From Pyxicephalus adspersus (taxonomy: Eukaryota > Chordata > Amphibia > Anura > Pyxicephalidae): a DNA stretch of 64,000 bases. Position 1 is the stretch's first letter. Each line of letters starts with the position of its first letter. The notes below the pieces were generated by a model. That model was not told where the DNA came from. It ran no database searches and was given only the letters and a program-made list of their open reading frames with translations. The stretch lies in NCBI RefSeq assembly GCF_032062135.1, contig NC_092859.1, forward strand, positions 23,096,178-23,160,177, given 5' to 3'. Below, in pieces: positions 32,487 to 44,156 of the stretch. Position numbers and translations under genes: made by a program.

Positions 32487-34895
32487 ATTGGATCTGAGGT
32501 GATCTCACAAATTGAATCCCTGTTTACGGAGGAGGAGGTCTCCGCTGTTTTGCGGGCCACTCCGGCCAGAGCTTGGGTGCGGGTTAACAGCACTCTCTTT
32601 GATTCTTTTCAAATCAAAAACGGCACGAGGCAGGGGTGTCCTCTCTCCCCTTTACTCTATGCCTTAGTCATGGAACATTTGGCTGTGGCTTTGCTCCACA
32701 ATCCAGATGTAAAAGGGATTCAGGTAGGTGGTACACAATATAAAATTTCTTTTATATGCAGATGATCTCCTGATATATATAACATCCCCTCATATCACGA
32801 TACCTTCCATTTTGAGAGAACTGGATGAAGTTGGCATACATAGTAATTTCAAGGTCAATTATTCCAAATCTGAAATTCTTAATGTTACCTTGGACTCTAA
32901 TCAAATGTCAGTTATGCGTGCTAATGTGCCTTTCCGGATCTGTAATGATGCCATCAAGTATTTGGGTATAATGGTTCCATCAGATTCCTACAAACTGTTC
33001 TCACTTAATTAATCCTCAATGTACAGTAAACTTCAATCTGACCTTCAGAAGTACGCCTCCCTGCCTCTCTCCTGGTTCGCCCGTATAAACACTCTTAAGA
33101 TGGATATAATCCCCAGACTGTTTTATCTTTATCAATCGGTTCCTATATTCTTGCCAAATGCATAACGTTGTAAAATACATAGGTTATTTTTACAATTTAT
33201 ACGGCAACAGAAGCGCCCTAGACTGGCATTTAGTACCCTGTCCAAGGCCAAAAATGGAGGAGGGACAGGGGCTCGAGATATTATCTCCTATTATAGGGCA
33301 TCGGTTCTAGTGCGCTTGATAGACTGGTTTCACAGTAGGGAGCTGAAGGAATGGGTGCAGCTGGAAGACTGTTTATCTGCAGTTAGCCTCTGATCCCTGC
33401 CATGGGTGGACCAGTCGTTGGTACAGCTGACCCATCCCCTACCGGCACTTACGTTAGATATATTACACAATTGGGATATCCTCCTCAGAGCATGCAAATT
33501 ATGGATGAACCCAGGACCCATGACTCTGCTATTTGATAACCCAGGGTTCCCCCCGGCAATGCGAACATCCACATTCCTATCTTAGGCCGCCTTAGACAAC
33601 CGCCATCTTAGGAGGATATTACATAATAGTCGGGTTCCCCCACTGGACTCCCTGAATCTCCCAAATGGAAGCAAGTTGCTATCATGGCTTTCATACAGGC
33701 AACTAACATCCTTTGTTGCTTTATTTATGGATTTATCCCCCCTATATAGAAGTTTGATGGTATTTGAGCAGTTGGTTAGCTCGCCTGACCGCCCCTCTCG
33801 TGTTGTGTCCAGGTTGTAGGAGCTGATCACTCAGAACTCTGAACCCTATGCACCTATATATACTAGATATTGGGAGAGGGAACTGACCGGACTCAAAACT
33901 GCAGACGACTGGGAAAAATCGTTTATCCTAACGCATAAGTTGGCCTTAACCTGTAAAGCTCAAGAGATAAATTACAAGATTCTATCCAGGTGGTATTATT
34001 GCCCTGTGGACCTGCATAGAATCTCCCCTACACAATCTACCTGTTGCTGGCGATGCCACTTACACCAGGGGACAATGCTTCATATATGGTGGGAGTTTCC
34101 ACTCATATCTCGCTTTTGGGACACGATTATTCAGTTATATAATGATATCACTGGATCCACCATACCCAATAATCCCAAAATAGCTCTTTTATCCATGGTC
34201 CCGGGTTCACTCAAAACTATTCAAGGTGGGGTTTTACGTCATTTTCTTACGGCAGCAAGGGCCACTATCCCGAGATTATGGAAGCAATCTGTTGCTCCTT
34301 CTATAGCCAATTGGGTCTCCGAACTTGAAAAAATTTGTTATATGGAGATGTGGTTTCTGGGGGATGATGATAGACTGGAACAATTTAAACTTACCTGGTC
34401 CACCTGGGATTGGTTTAAAGACTCTCCCCGATTCCACACATATTTTACTTAGTGTCCAGGCTTATAAGATGGAACTCAACCCCAGTGTTGAGGGTTATTA
34501 TACATCTCTCATATTCTTGTATCGAGTGCCATTCCCCATCCCTCCTTTTTTCCCCTGGGCTGTTTTAAGATATATGTTTGTTTTTGCTTTTGCTTTTATC
34601 ATAATTTGTTGTCTAGGAATATTGGTTTACACCCTGTGCCATATGCTTCTGCTAGCTGATATGTAGCTGTTTTTGTACAGGTTCAGTATGTGCTATACGG
34701 TTCCTTTTGGACTATTATGTTTTTTGTTATATTTTCTGGGTGTATGCAGCTTTTTCGTTATCTACTTCTGTTAACGCGAAGCCTATACTGTTATGTTCGA
34801 TATGATGTATGTGTATATGTATGTTTGATTCCCTGTTATGTTTATCTATTCTTTTTCTCTAAAATTCAATAAAACTGATTGAAACAAAAAAATAA
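32487..34895 (+). pseudogene. 5'-truncated L1 (L1-d): RT to ORF2 end with tail
   Basis: It opens inside ORF2 at VISQIESLFTEEEVSAVL. RT motifs: FQIKNGTRQGCPLSPLLYALVMEH (32607-32690), LLYADDLLIYI with intact YADD (about 32752), and YLGIMVP (about 32960). Thumb and connection run from 33020 to 33590 with stops. The C-terminal part at 33940-34452 is a long open frame with CCWRCHLHQGTMLHIWW, a Cys/His cluster typical of the L1 ORF2 C-terminus, ending SPRFHTYFT. A 3' UTR follows, with AATAAAACTGATTGAAAC near 34868. Frameshifts at about 32765, 33012 and 33590 make it inactive. It is the best-preserved L1 RT in the window. Confidence 0.85.
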
Positions 34896-34899
34896 AACA

Positions 34900-35430
34900 T
34901 TTTACACCCTGGAATGTTCCACAATGACTGATTATTGCAGAAAGGACACCGCCTGACATTTTGTGCAATAGTGACCTGCCCAATCATGCAAACTAAAGCT
35001 GTGTACACACTTCCAATAAATGTCACTGGAAACGAACGACTAACGGCCGATCGTCCAGGAATTGTTAACAAAAAAAATGCCCAATGACTGACCAATGACA
35101 CCGACAAATGAGGGTTGTCGTTGGAAATGAACAACCGTCCTGTTGGATCTAATTGAGTGACGATTGTTCACTATCTATTGTGTTTACGGTCGTTTAGTGA
35201 TCGTGGATGCTTCTGCAGTACACTTTCTCCTTTCCATGTCACTTCCTGCATTGTTCAAACGATCATATCTAGTGTGTGTACATTATTGGTGGAATTTATA
35301 TGAACGAGCGTATCGTTACAGCATGTACAGAATTGTGCACAATACGATCATTCAAGTATAATCATTAATCAGTTGTAATAGTTTGTTTTCTAATGATAAT
35401 TATTGGAAGTGTGTACCTAGCTTTAAAAGT
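34900..35430. repeat. Composite MITE family B block, copy 1
   Basis: A leader (CACCCTGGAATGTTCCACAA, ATTGCAGAAAGGAC) is followed by a full family B MITE. Its ends are AAAGCTGTGTACACACTTCC (34994) and GGAAGTGTGTACCTAGCTTT (ending about 35427), which are inverted repeats. The same leader plus MITE, in the same order, lies at 45600-46125 with high identity. The two were copied together, or the leader is part of the element. Confidence 0.7.
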
Positions 35431-35899
35431 GGAACTAAGATTAGTGACACTAATGTTATAAAAATAAAACAAAGCATGACAAAAATATTCTAATGAAATC
35501 AGTCTTGGACATTTTATTAAAGTGAAAAAAATGCGAAACATGAAAAAATTAACAAACTAAACAAATGAAAATGAAACAATTAATACAGCAACAAATGTAG
35601 AACTAACACATTTCGGGGCAATTAATTTCTCAAGAAAGCCTTTTTTGCTTTTTCAGTTTTCACTAATTGCACATCCGCCATTCCGACTACAATACCCACT
35701 AACACTCCATCTGCCCTGACTGCAACTCTGTACCTAGACTATAGACAGTTTAAATCAAGACCAATACAAGGTAGTCTTTGAATAACAAAACAAGAATGTT
35801 CCACTCACATGTAATTGTTGCTAGTGCAAGGCAGAGCTCTGTTCCCCCACAGCTCTGGGAACTGATCTGCCTCTTAAGCACCCTCCAGCTTGCAGCACA
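35431..35899. other. No supported gene
   Basis: AT-rich sequence to about 35640, then mixed sequence leading into the minisatellite. No domain or repeat end was recognised. Confidence 0.4.
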
Positions 35900-36285
35900 G
35901 TGCTGATCCTCTTCCCTCAGCCTCTGACTCAGACTGATCACTCTCTCAGCCTGGATTCCTCTGGCTCTCTCTCAGCCTCTGACTGCTCACTCTCAGCCTG
36001 GATCCCTCTGGCTCTCCCTAAGCCTGAATCCCTCTGGCTCTCCCTCAGCCTCTGACCGCTCACTCTCAGCATGGATCCCTCTGGCTCTCCCTAAGCCTGG
36101 ATCCCTCTGGCTCTCCCTCAGCCTCTGACCGCTCACTCTCAGCATGGATCCCTCTTGCTCTCTCTCAGCCTCTGACTGCTCACTCTCAGCCTGGATCCCT
36201 CTGGCTCTCTCTAAGCCTGGATCCCTCTGGCTCTCTCTCAGCCTCTGACCGCTCACTCTCAGCCTGGATCCCTCTGGCTGATTAC
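35900..36285. repeat. Minisatellite, 73-bp unit with a 26-bp inner repeat
   Basis: CAGCCTCTGAC(T/C)GCTCACTC starts at 35973, 36046, 36119, 36166 and 36239. The spacings are 73, 73, 47 and 73. Each 73-bp unit holds the 26-bp phrase AGCCTGGATCCCTCTGGCTC twice; the 47-bp unit has lost one. The open frame across it on the minus strand is a by-product of unit composition. Confidence 0.9.
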
Positions 36286-36527
36286 GTCCTCCTCACCTGA
36301 GTGCAAGTGCATAATAACCCAGCCAGGATTGGGTTGGGCCAAGGAACCAACCTTTTCACTCCCCTGGCCTTGCTTTCAAACCAGCATCTATGTATAATTA
36401 GCCAATTATACCAATCAATTAACTGAAACAGAAACGTTTATGGAGGAGACTTAACCTCCCTGGTGGTCTAATTATATCAGTATTTTTATGCCAAAAGCGG
36501 TACATTGTTTTGCATGGAAATTTGTTG

Positions 36528-37402
36528 TTAAACCCCCCTAGTGTTCTAATTCTGTCCGTTTTTTTAATGCAAAAAGTGATCCTATTTTTTTGCATAGAAA
36601 TTTTTGTTTATATTATGAGCCTGTAATTCTTAGGATTAACTCCCGGTATGATAATTATATTTATTTATTATAATATAATCATAAATTATAATATAATAAA
36701 TAATTATAAATATTAATTATAAAAAATAGTGAAATAATAGACCACAACAATGTATTTTATCGGAAAAAAAAATAATTCATCAAAAAATTCCAAAAGGTCA
36801 GGGATAATAGTGGGCAAATGTAAATCAGGGCACTGGGCAATGATGTTTGGTGCACTAAAATATATACTTTTATTTTTATTATATTTTGTGTAGTGTTTTT
36901 TACTGTAAAAACTATTTAAAAGCAGATTACATTGTAATCTGCTTTTAAATTTCCCACCTGGCCACACCTTGCATCACAAGGAAGATGTTACATCCTCCCG
37001 GGTGATGTGAGTGGGGATGTCCCGCCCTGCCTCACCCCTAAATCCACCAACGATGCTTGCTGCTTGCTCGCATCTCCAGGGAGATGCGAGGCACAATGCA
37101 GGACAGTGGTGATTTCCCACTGGCACCACCCTCAGAATTTACTATTGCTCTTTGCATCAGCAGTTAGATGTGATGCACAATGCAGAACTCCTGCATTGTG
37201 CTTCGCATCTTACTGCTGATGTAAGCAGCGGCGTAGCCGGGACCTCGGGTGGTATTTAAAAGCAGATTACTCGGTAATCGGCCATGCCCCCAAATTAAGA
37301 AACGTCCCGGCATCAGAGCGGGATCATTAGATCCGAGTGTGAATCGGGATTACCGCTTTTTGCAAGTGGAATCCACTGGGGATTACCGCTAGGGGGTGTT
37401 AA
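36528..37402. mobile_element. Nested piggyBac-family element (875 bp)
   Basis: The ends TTAAACCCCCCTAG (36528) and CTAGGGGGTGTTAA (37402) are inverted and TTAA-bounded. Its left side (CTAATTCTGTCC, TGCATAGAAATTT, GCCTGTAATTCTTAGG) resembles the host piggyBac's own left side (CTAATTATATC, TGCATGGAAATTT, GTCTGTAATTATTTGG). The guest therefore belongs to the same family and landed at the host's TTAA. An inner palindrome AAAAGCAGATTACA / TTGTAATCTGCTTTT lies at 36917-36948. No coding sequence. Confidence 0.75.
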
Positions 37403-37599
37403 TATTGTAGGTCTGTAATTATTTGGAATACCTCCTGAGTATGATAAAGTTTGAAACACAAATCATAAATTATATTATAATAAATAATTATAATTAATAA
37501 TTGAAATAAATAATGAAATAATACAATAACAATACATTTAATTTAATAATTTAATCAAATCAAAAACACTGAAATTTGTCCAAACAAGGGTGCAGTATT

Positions 37600-38960
37600 A
37601 TTGATAAATTTAAATATATATCTAGTAGACATTCCTGGTATGGTAAATTTTGAAACATGGGACTGCACAAAATCCGACGCCACAATCAGGACAGTAGAAC
37701 TTGGTTTCTTTTCTGATCTTCCTGCCACTGTCATCTCTCTTCGAGCAACAAACCATGCACATCCTTGTAGGTGCTGGCTTTTTCTCGGTTAGTGGGATGT
37801 AGTCCAGTCAGGCAATCCGGGTTGACAACTGCAACAGCACGACGTCCAGGTCTATTTATGGCCAGTGATGGTGTTTGGTGGTTCTTGACAATAGATAGGA
37901 AAACTTTCAAAATGACTCACAGGCCTGTCATTCTTTTGTTTGTAGAGAATGTAAGCATTCCACAAGCATTGCTCAACAAGATGCCTGAAGATCTTTTTGT
38001 AGTATTTATTTTGCTGTTTCCTCAATGCTGGGTAGAATGTCATTGCTTGGTCAGCTCTGCCCTCCCATGGTGTTATTGTAGTCTTTTACTACTTGTGGCT
38101 TCATGATTTCTTTCCCACCTTTTGTGCGCACCATAACTGTGGAGGGTCTATGAACTGTACTCCTCAGGCACACATCTTTCTTGTCATGCCATCGTAGGGC
38201 CATCATTTTGCTCTTTTGCCAGGCAACAATTTCTCCTGTCTTCGCCTCCCCCTTTGCAAACAATGATGGCAGGTTGAACCAGTTAGCCCTAACGTTTCCA
38301 TACAAATCTATTTTGTGTTGCAGAAAAAACTCATAAAGTTAAGGAGAAGTATAAAAGTTGTTGGTTGTGACACAATAGCCCTGATTTAGCATTGGTTCAA
38401 TTGGTGAGAGAACAGAAGATGTTGCCATTCCATAGTTGTTGTTTATTTTATTTATTTTTTTTGTTTGTATTTTAAATTTTGTCTCTTTTCCAGTTATAGA
38501 ACTGAATTCCAAATGTAGCCAGTTGACAATTAGCACAGCACATAGGATTTTACACCAAATTGCGCTCTCTTTGATGCAATGTATTGCGCTCAGCTAAGCC
38601 TTGTAGGCCGTTAGAACTATGCTGATGTCTCATTCTGGCACATAGGGCTGTTGGAAATTTTTAGATACTTCCCAAATTTTCTTGAGTTTTGGTGCAGGAT
38701 GAGTAGTTTCATCAAATTCTTCTTTGTTGGCAAAGTGTAAATATTTCATGATTAGAGTAAATTTGTACTCTGACATGACTGTGCCAAAGAATAGAGTGGC
38801 AAGTAATTTATTAATAGACTAATACCACTTCTGCAAGGGTTTGCCCACCAATCCCTGAAGTATCACTAAGCCCAGAAATAGCCAGTTGTTATCTTTGGTC
38901 ACTGGTTACCACTTTCTGCCTTCAAACCTCAAGTGTGGAGCAGCTAATTATTGAGCAGCG
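37600..38960 (-). pseudogene. piggyBac transposase, broken (PGBD4-like)
   Basis: Minus-strand pieces in order: FFGTVMSEYKFTLIMKYLHFANK and HPAPKLKKIWEV (38800-38670), then NQGYCVTTNNFYTSP (about 38390-38340), then YGNVRANWFNLP, KMMALRWHDKKDVCLRSTVH and VVKDYNNTMGG (38305-38060), then TFYPALRKQQNKYYKKIFRHLVEQ (38043-37960), and a C-terminal Cys-containing end (about 37770-37610). The catalytic positions are lost. The usual V-D-E box reads as unrelated residues, the Asp of the T-D-N-F-Y box is Asn, and the Asp after M-G-G is displaced. Stops and frame shifts add to this. Confidence 0.8.
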
Positions 38961-39192
38961 TACCTGTTTGTCTCAGCAACTATTTTTTCAGTAACCTGAA
39001 CGGTCAGAAACAATTGCAGGCTTGCCAAGGGGTTGTGATGCAAAAGCCGGCCAGGGTTCGCTGGAGGATGCTGCTGGATAGTGGGGAGTAGGTTGGATTT
39101 TTTTATGCTATCTGAGTGGCTGGAGGTTACCGCTTTTGGTATGTAAAAAGTCATCCTAAGCCACACTCAGGAATACCGCCAGAGGGGGTTAA

Positions 39193-39470
39193 AATGGGTG
39201 AGGAACAGCCAAACTTTGCTACCACAAGGTGAGGTTGTGGAAGATGGTTTCATACAGGTCACAGGTCATACAATATAGTGAAACTGAGAACAGCAACAGG
39301 ACACAAGAGGTAGTTATACTGCATCATCAAGGTCTCTCCCAGGCAAATATACCAAAGCAGCTGGGGTTTCAAGATGTGTCATGTGATCTTTCGAAGAAAA
39401 CAAAGGCAACATTGAAGACCATAGTTGTAGTGATCGACCAAGAACACTTAGCGTCCCCCTAGTGACCCTG
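39193..39470 (+). pseudogene. Tc1-like transposase N-terminal fragment
   Basis: After the right piggyBac flank, 39295-39365 reads RTQEVVILHHQGLSQANIPKQLG, a helix-turn-helix of Tc1 type. A later frame at 39432-39458 reads SDRPRTLSVP, like the linker before the catalytic domain. The catalytic part is missing and Gypsy-b begins right after. Assignment is tentative. Confidence 0.45.
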
Positions 39471-39479
39471 TCTCCCCAA

Positions 39480-42060
39480 ACATGACTTTTTGCAGGAACC
39501 ATGACTACACCCTCCCAGACCTGGCTCCAACCATTTACTCATCCTGAGGCTTGATGCCCAGAAAGTTACCCAAATCCAGGTGCTTAGCCAGCTTCATGCT
39601 CTCACTGTTCGCCAGATTAGCTGCTTGTTCCCCAGTGCACCGATTGTACCACCAGCCCAGGCCCGGCCTCCTGCCACCACTGTGGCCTCCACACTTAACT
39701 TACCACCTCCACGGTGATTCTCAGGGGCCCCCAAGATCTACCGTGGCTTCATTAACCAGTGCGGCATCCATTTCGAACTTCAGCACAAAACTTCCCCATC
39801 TACCAGCCCAAAGTGCCGTATTTTATCTCCTTGCTGTCTGAAGAAACTCTGGTGTGGGTGTCCCTGTTCTGGGAACCTATGCAGCTAGGCCAATCAAGGT
39901 TATGTCAACAGGAGAGGTCCTGGCGTCTATCTTCTGCTCTCTGCCTTTACTGCGGACACTTTATAAAATCTTGCCCACAGAGGCCGGGAAAGTTTAGCAA
40001 TTAGCATGCTCTGAGAGCATCCCTCTCAGCGTCCCTCCATAGCCATCCAGCTTCGCCACAACAACTCCACGCTTGCCCTTGAGGCCTTCATTGACTCTGG
40101 AGAAGCTGGAAATTTCATCTCAGCTACCCTGATCAGGGAATGTTCTTGGCCTATAGAGAAGTTATCTCAGCCTTTGCACATCTCTGCAGTGGTTGGTACC
40201 CCTTTGTCATGTGGATTTATCCACTTCCAGACCAGACCTACACAAATGTCTGTTGGTGTGCTTCACCACGAGACCATCTTTTTTCTTGTCCTTCCTTCAG
40301 CTCTGCAGTCATCCTGGAACTCCCATGGCTTCAACAGTGTACTTCTGTGCTTGATTGGTCTACTCCTGAGATATCGGCTTGGAGTCCCTTTATGTCAATC
40401 CACATGCCTGGCCAAGCTTACGCCTAACTGGCCTCTTGTTTTCTCCACTCCTGAAGTTGCTCCGTCCATTCCAAGTCAGTAAATGGATTTCCAGCGTGTC
40501 TTCTCTAAGTGCAATGCTGAGCTGCTACCTCAGTTTCCCAGAATCCAAGGATTTGACTGATTACATCAATAAGAATTTGCAGAGAGGGGTTATACGTAAG
40601 TCCTCTTTTCCTGCTAGCGCAGGGTTCTTCTTTGCACAGAAAAAAGAAGGGACACTTCGGCCCTCTATAGACTACTGCAGCCTCAATGCCATCAAAAACC
40701 GCTACCTGCTGCCTGTCATTAACTGAGCTCTTTGACCACTGTTGAGTGCACAGATCTTCACTAAGTTAGACCTCTGGGGAGCATATAACCTAATTCGACT
40801 CAAGGAGGGGGATAAATGGAAGACAAATACCACAGATGGGTATTATGACTATCTTGTGATGCCCTTCGGTCTCTGTAATGCTCCAGCTGTTTTACAACAC
40901 TTTGTGAATTACATTTTCTGTGACCTGCTATAAATCTGTGTAGTGGTTTACTTAACATCCTGATTTTTTCACCTGACTTGCCCACTCACAGACGACATGT
41001 CTGTTTAGTCCTACAATGGCTCTGAGACAACAGACTGTGTCCAAAGGCTGAGAAGTGCTTGTTTGAAGTCCCCCAGGTGCCCCTTCTGGGCTACATTGCT
41101 TCCAAGGAGGGTTTCTCCATGAATTCTGACAAGGTGATACCTCTTGGAGGGTTCCACTCACAAGATCATTAGAAACTCCAGTATCTGCAGTCTGCTCGTT
41201 GCTTTCTCGCTCCTTTGATCCACAGGATTCAGAGACTGCTGTGGAATTAGAGTTTATCATTCCTCTTGCCCGCATCCTAATCTTGACCTCTATTCAGTAA
41301 TCTGTTATCCCTCCTGGTAAAACCCTGGTGCCTCCCCTACTCTGTACCAAGATCTTACATTTGGCACATGACTCCAAACTTTTTGGTCACCCAGGCCTAC
41401 ACAGAACTTTTACATTTATCTCCAGTACCAGTACTGGTGGCCCAATCTTCACAAGGATGTGACAAGGCCTGTGCGTTCTGTGCTCAACCAAAGTCTGCCA
41501 CCTGCACCCCTGTCATCTATGTATGATTTAATCACTGAGCTTCTGATCGCTGTATGGTTATTTGGGTGGTTGTGGATCGTTTTTCTAAAATGGCCTATTA
41601 CCGCAGGTGTCATCTATCTATGATTTAACCCAGTTTGTTATAAGTTATGCCTTCCTCCACATCTCAAGCTACCCAATGCTTTCCATGTGTCTCTGTTCTG
41701 TTGGTCCTGAGTAGCTTTTCTTGTCCCTCTCCACTAGCTACTCCTGCAACTGATTCTTCTCAGGTATATGAAATCTATCAAATTTTGGATTCCAGAATTT
41801 CTCTGGAAGCTCCTGTACTTGATCCACTGGAAAGGTTTTGACCTCGAGGAGATATATTTGTTCCTGTTGCATATGTGTTGCCTCTATTCTTGCTAAAAAG
41901 TTTCATCTTCACTTCCCTTTTAAACCTGGACCTCAGCAGGTAGGGAGGCCCCGTAAAAGGGCATGTAATGTCACACATACTTCCTCACTAAAGCGCAGGT
42001 GTCTCTCTCCTGCCCATGCACTCTGGGTGTGCCTATGCTCCTAAGCTTTATCAGTTTGGC
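39480..42060 (+). pseudogene. Ty3/Gypsy retrotransposon remnant (Gypsy-b): gag to chromodomain
   Basis: Order of domains. Gag at 39720-40000 has [19 protein letters not shown] and a worn zinc knuckle [16 protein letters not shown]. The protease end is near 40290-40350 (LELPWLQQC and DWSTPEI). RT at 40540-40930 has [46 protein letters not shown] and [16 protein letters not shown]. The expected Y-x-D-D box is destroyed at about 40950, where TTAACATCCTGA replaces it. RNase H and integrase are reduced to scraps. At 41765-41860 LYLIHWKGFDLEE, in one frame, is a chromodomain, as in chromoviral Gypsy elements; then GRPRKR. Frameshifts throughout. Confidence 0.8.
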
Positions 42061-42560
42061 CCAACCCACCAGCAAATCAGGAAATAGACTCTTAATCATC
42101 CCCGGCTATTTAGCTAGTTCAGACACAGCACTCAGCATTCCTGCAACGTGTCTCCACTAGTGCCAACCCCCTAACTTTGCTAAGCTAGTTCCTTAATTCA
42201 GCGTTTCCTCTGTCCAGCTTCTGTGTTAACCCCTTATTGCCCAGTCTGTTGTTTCCAGCCTATTGTCTTTTGCTGTTCCAGTGTTCCTTTCTCTCTGTGG
42301 ATATTCCTGTGTCACCTGTACCTCCTGATGCTTCCAGTGTCTCCTGTGTTCCCTGTGTCTGCAATGTGTCACTGGTGTCTATTTCCTTGATCCCAAGTAT
42401 TTTACCACTGGCTTGTGACCTGACCTCTCTTGCTTGCTGCCTGCCTTGACTCTGGCCTTTCTTGGCAATTCTTCTGCCTTGTGATTTGGTACCATGTATT
42501 TTCATGCCCACCCTGGTGTGCCCAAAGACCACAACCTGGCAGTAACCTGTAACACTACAT
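42061..42560 (+). repeat. Probable 3' LTR of Gypsy-b
   Basis: Directly after the chromodomain tail. The stretch is C/T-rich in sense with many CCTGTGTC/TTCCAGTGT repeats, resembling the LTR-like pieces at 4230 and 24290 in composition. It may end at CCTGTAACA near 42552. No matching 5' LTR is visible left of 39480, so the call is based on position and composition. Confidence 0.4.
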
Positions 42561-42847
42561 AGAGGCCACTAGAAGCTCTGGAGAAGACCTGGTGGCCCAA
42601 TAGACTCTGCGCCTTGGCCCTTTGGAACTTTTGCAATGACTAAAGACGTCTGAGAAAGCAGTTCCTAAGATCTTGGAAGAAGCTTGGTGTTCCTCAGGAA
42701 GCAGCAGAAGGATCCGCAAGGAGCTTTCACCAATGTGTCCATCCTGGGTAACGTTTGCCACTCACAGACATTTAATGTCCCTGACATTTAAGGACCCTGT
42801 GGATATAGAAAAAAAGAAGCATGGTGCCACCAAAAGTTATGGAGATA
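42561..42847. other. No supported gene
   Basis: Short mixed stretch between the presumed Gypsy LTR and MITE A. It may still be Gypsy-derived. Confidence 0.3.
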
Positions 42848-43066
42848 ATGGGCCTAATTTATTAAAGCTCTACAAGACTGGATAAATAGACCATCGCCTG
42901 AGTGATCCAGGAAATTTGCAATGGATCTGGTCCAGGACTGAAAACATTTGCCAAAAGGAAATTATTTTTAGGAAATTCATTCCAGGTTTGCTGAATCACC
43001 CAGGTCGCCCATGATGGTCATTCTCCATTTCTGGTGAGCTTTGATAAATCAGACCCAGTGAAGAGA
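42848..43066. repeat. Palindromic MITE family A copy
   Basis: Ends GGGCCTAATTTATTAAAGCT and GAGCTTTGATAAATCAGACCC are inverted. The interior has GAGTGATCCAGG and TTGCTGAATCACCCAGG, plus TGGTCCAGGACTGAAAACATTTGCC shared with the copies at 1374-1735. Confidence 0.75.
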
Positions 43067-43451
43067 TAGGAGAACATCCTTCTTACACCTTTTGTTAAGC
43101 ACTACAGATACGGGTAGAGGCAGGTGATAATGAAGCCATAAATAACCCTCTTTACCACTAATAAGAATTATTCATCAATGAGATTATGTTTGTTTGCCCT
43201 GTGAGGAGAAACAAACACTACAATCCAAACACAATGCCCCCAGAAGATATAGAAATAATCACCCAACATATTGCAAGAACAGTCAGGATTATTTAACATT
43301 TACTGTACTTTGCTTCCCTGTGACTATTGACATTTCTCTACAGGAAAACATCTCAGTCAAAGGTGAAGTCTAGATTCATTTACAAATCATATGAATATAT
43401 CTTGTGTTTCTTGTTTTTTTTCAAGCCATTTTGGTTCCTATTTGTTCATTA

Positions 43452-43806
43452 AAGCGGATCTGAACCCAAAATAAAAGAAAACACACTTACCTTTAATCCC
43501 GCAGATCTGTCTATCCGTCAGGTTTCTTTGGGCAACTACATATTTTTCTTTCTTCTTCCAGGTTCTTCTTCTTACAACCCCTGATCTTGCACTGCGCAGG
43601 TGCAAGTTTGGGTATCATAGATGGGGGAAAGATTGCAGATTTCACTGCACATGCATGATTAGGGCATGCGCGGAAGGAGCAGCCAAGGGATGCGTGACGT
43701 AAGTATCCAAGGGGGCTTTGCTCTCCATTCTGTGGCGATCAAGACAGAAAAAGGAGGTGCTGCACCTGTTTATGTAAAGTTAAAATTTTGAATTTAGGTC
43801 CCCTTT
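43452..43806. repeat. MITE family D copy
   Basis: It starts TTAAAGCGGATCTGAACCC and continues AACACACTTACCTTTAATCCCGC. The same start and next block occur at 57675-57735 (AAAGAGGAACT, AACACACTTACCTTCAATCCGGC). The right end near GAATTTAGGTCCCC is a weak inverse of the left end. Confidence 0.5.
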
Positions 43807-43970
43807 TTTGGCGAACCTTTCGAACCTTTCCACACCAGCGCATGTACCGATGTAACCGGGAAACCCCATAGATGGAAACGACACTTCGCAGCTGGAGATT
43901 GGAGGAGCAGAATGTGTCCCCAGGAGTTACGGGGACCAGCAGGATGCCGGGGGACAGCAATGGAGCAAGG

Positions 43971-44156
43971 NNNNNNNNNNNNNNNNNNNNNNNNNNNNNN
44001 NNNNNNNNNNNNNNNNNNNNNNNNNNNNNNNNNNNNNNNNNNNNNNNNNNNNNNNNNNNNNNNNNNNNNNNNNNNNNNNNNNNNNNNNNNNNNNNNNNNN
44101 NNNNNNNNNNNNNNNNNNNNNNNNNNNNNNNNNNNNNNNNNNNNNNNNNNNNNNNN
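43971..44156. other. Assembly gap (186 N)
   Basis: A run of undetermined bases. Sequence to either side shows no gene. ORFs drawn across it are artefacts. Confidence 1.

Larger units (their letters stand above)
36451..39192 (-). mobile_element. piggyBac element inserted at TTAA
   Basis: The left end TTAACCTCCCTGGTGG (36451) and right end CCGCCAGAGGGGGTTAA (39192) are inverted repeats that include the TTAA target on both sides. The flanks rejoin exactly at the single TTAA of the related sequence at 30251, an empty site. The transposase remnant lies on the minus strand. A second, related TTAA-bounded element sits inside (36528-37402). Confidence 0.9.

Noticed and set aside
35993..36256. 87-codon minus-strand frame, Arg/Glu/Gln/Ser-rich
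   Set aside because: It is a by-product of the 73-bp minisatellite; it has no start context and no homologue recognised.
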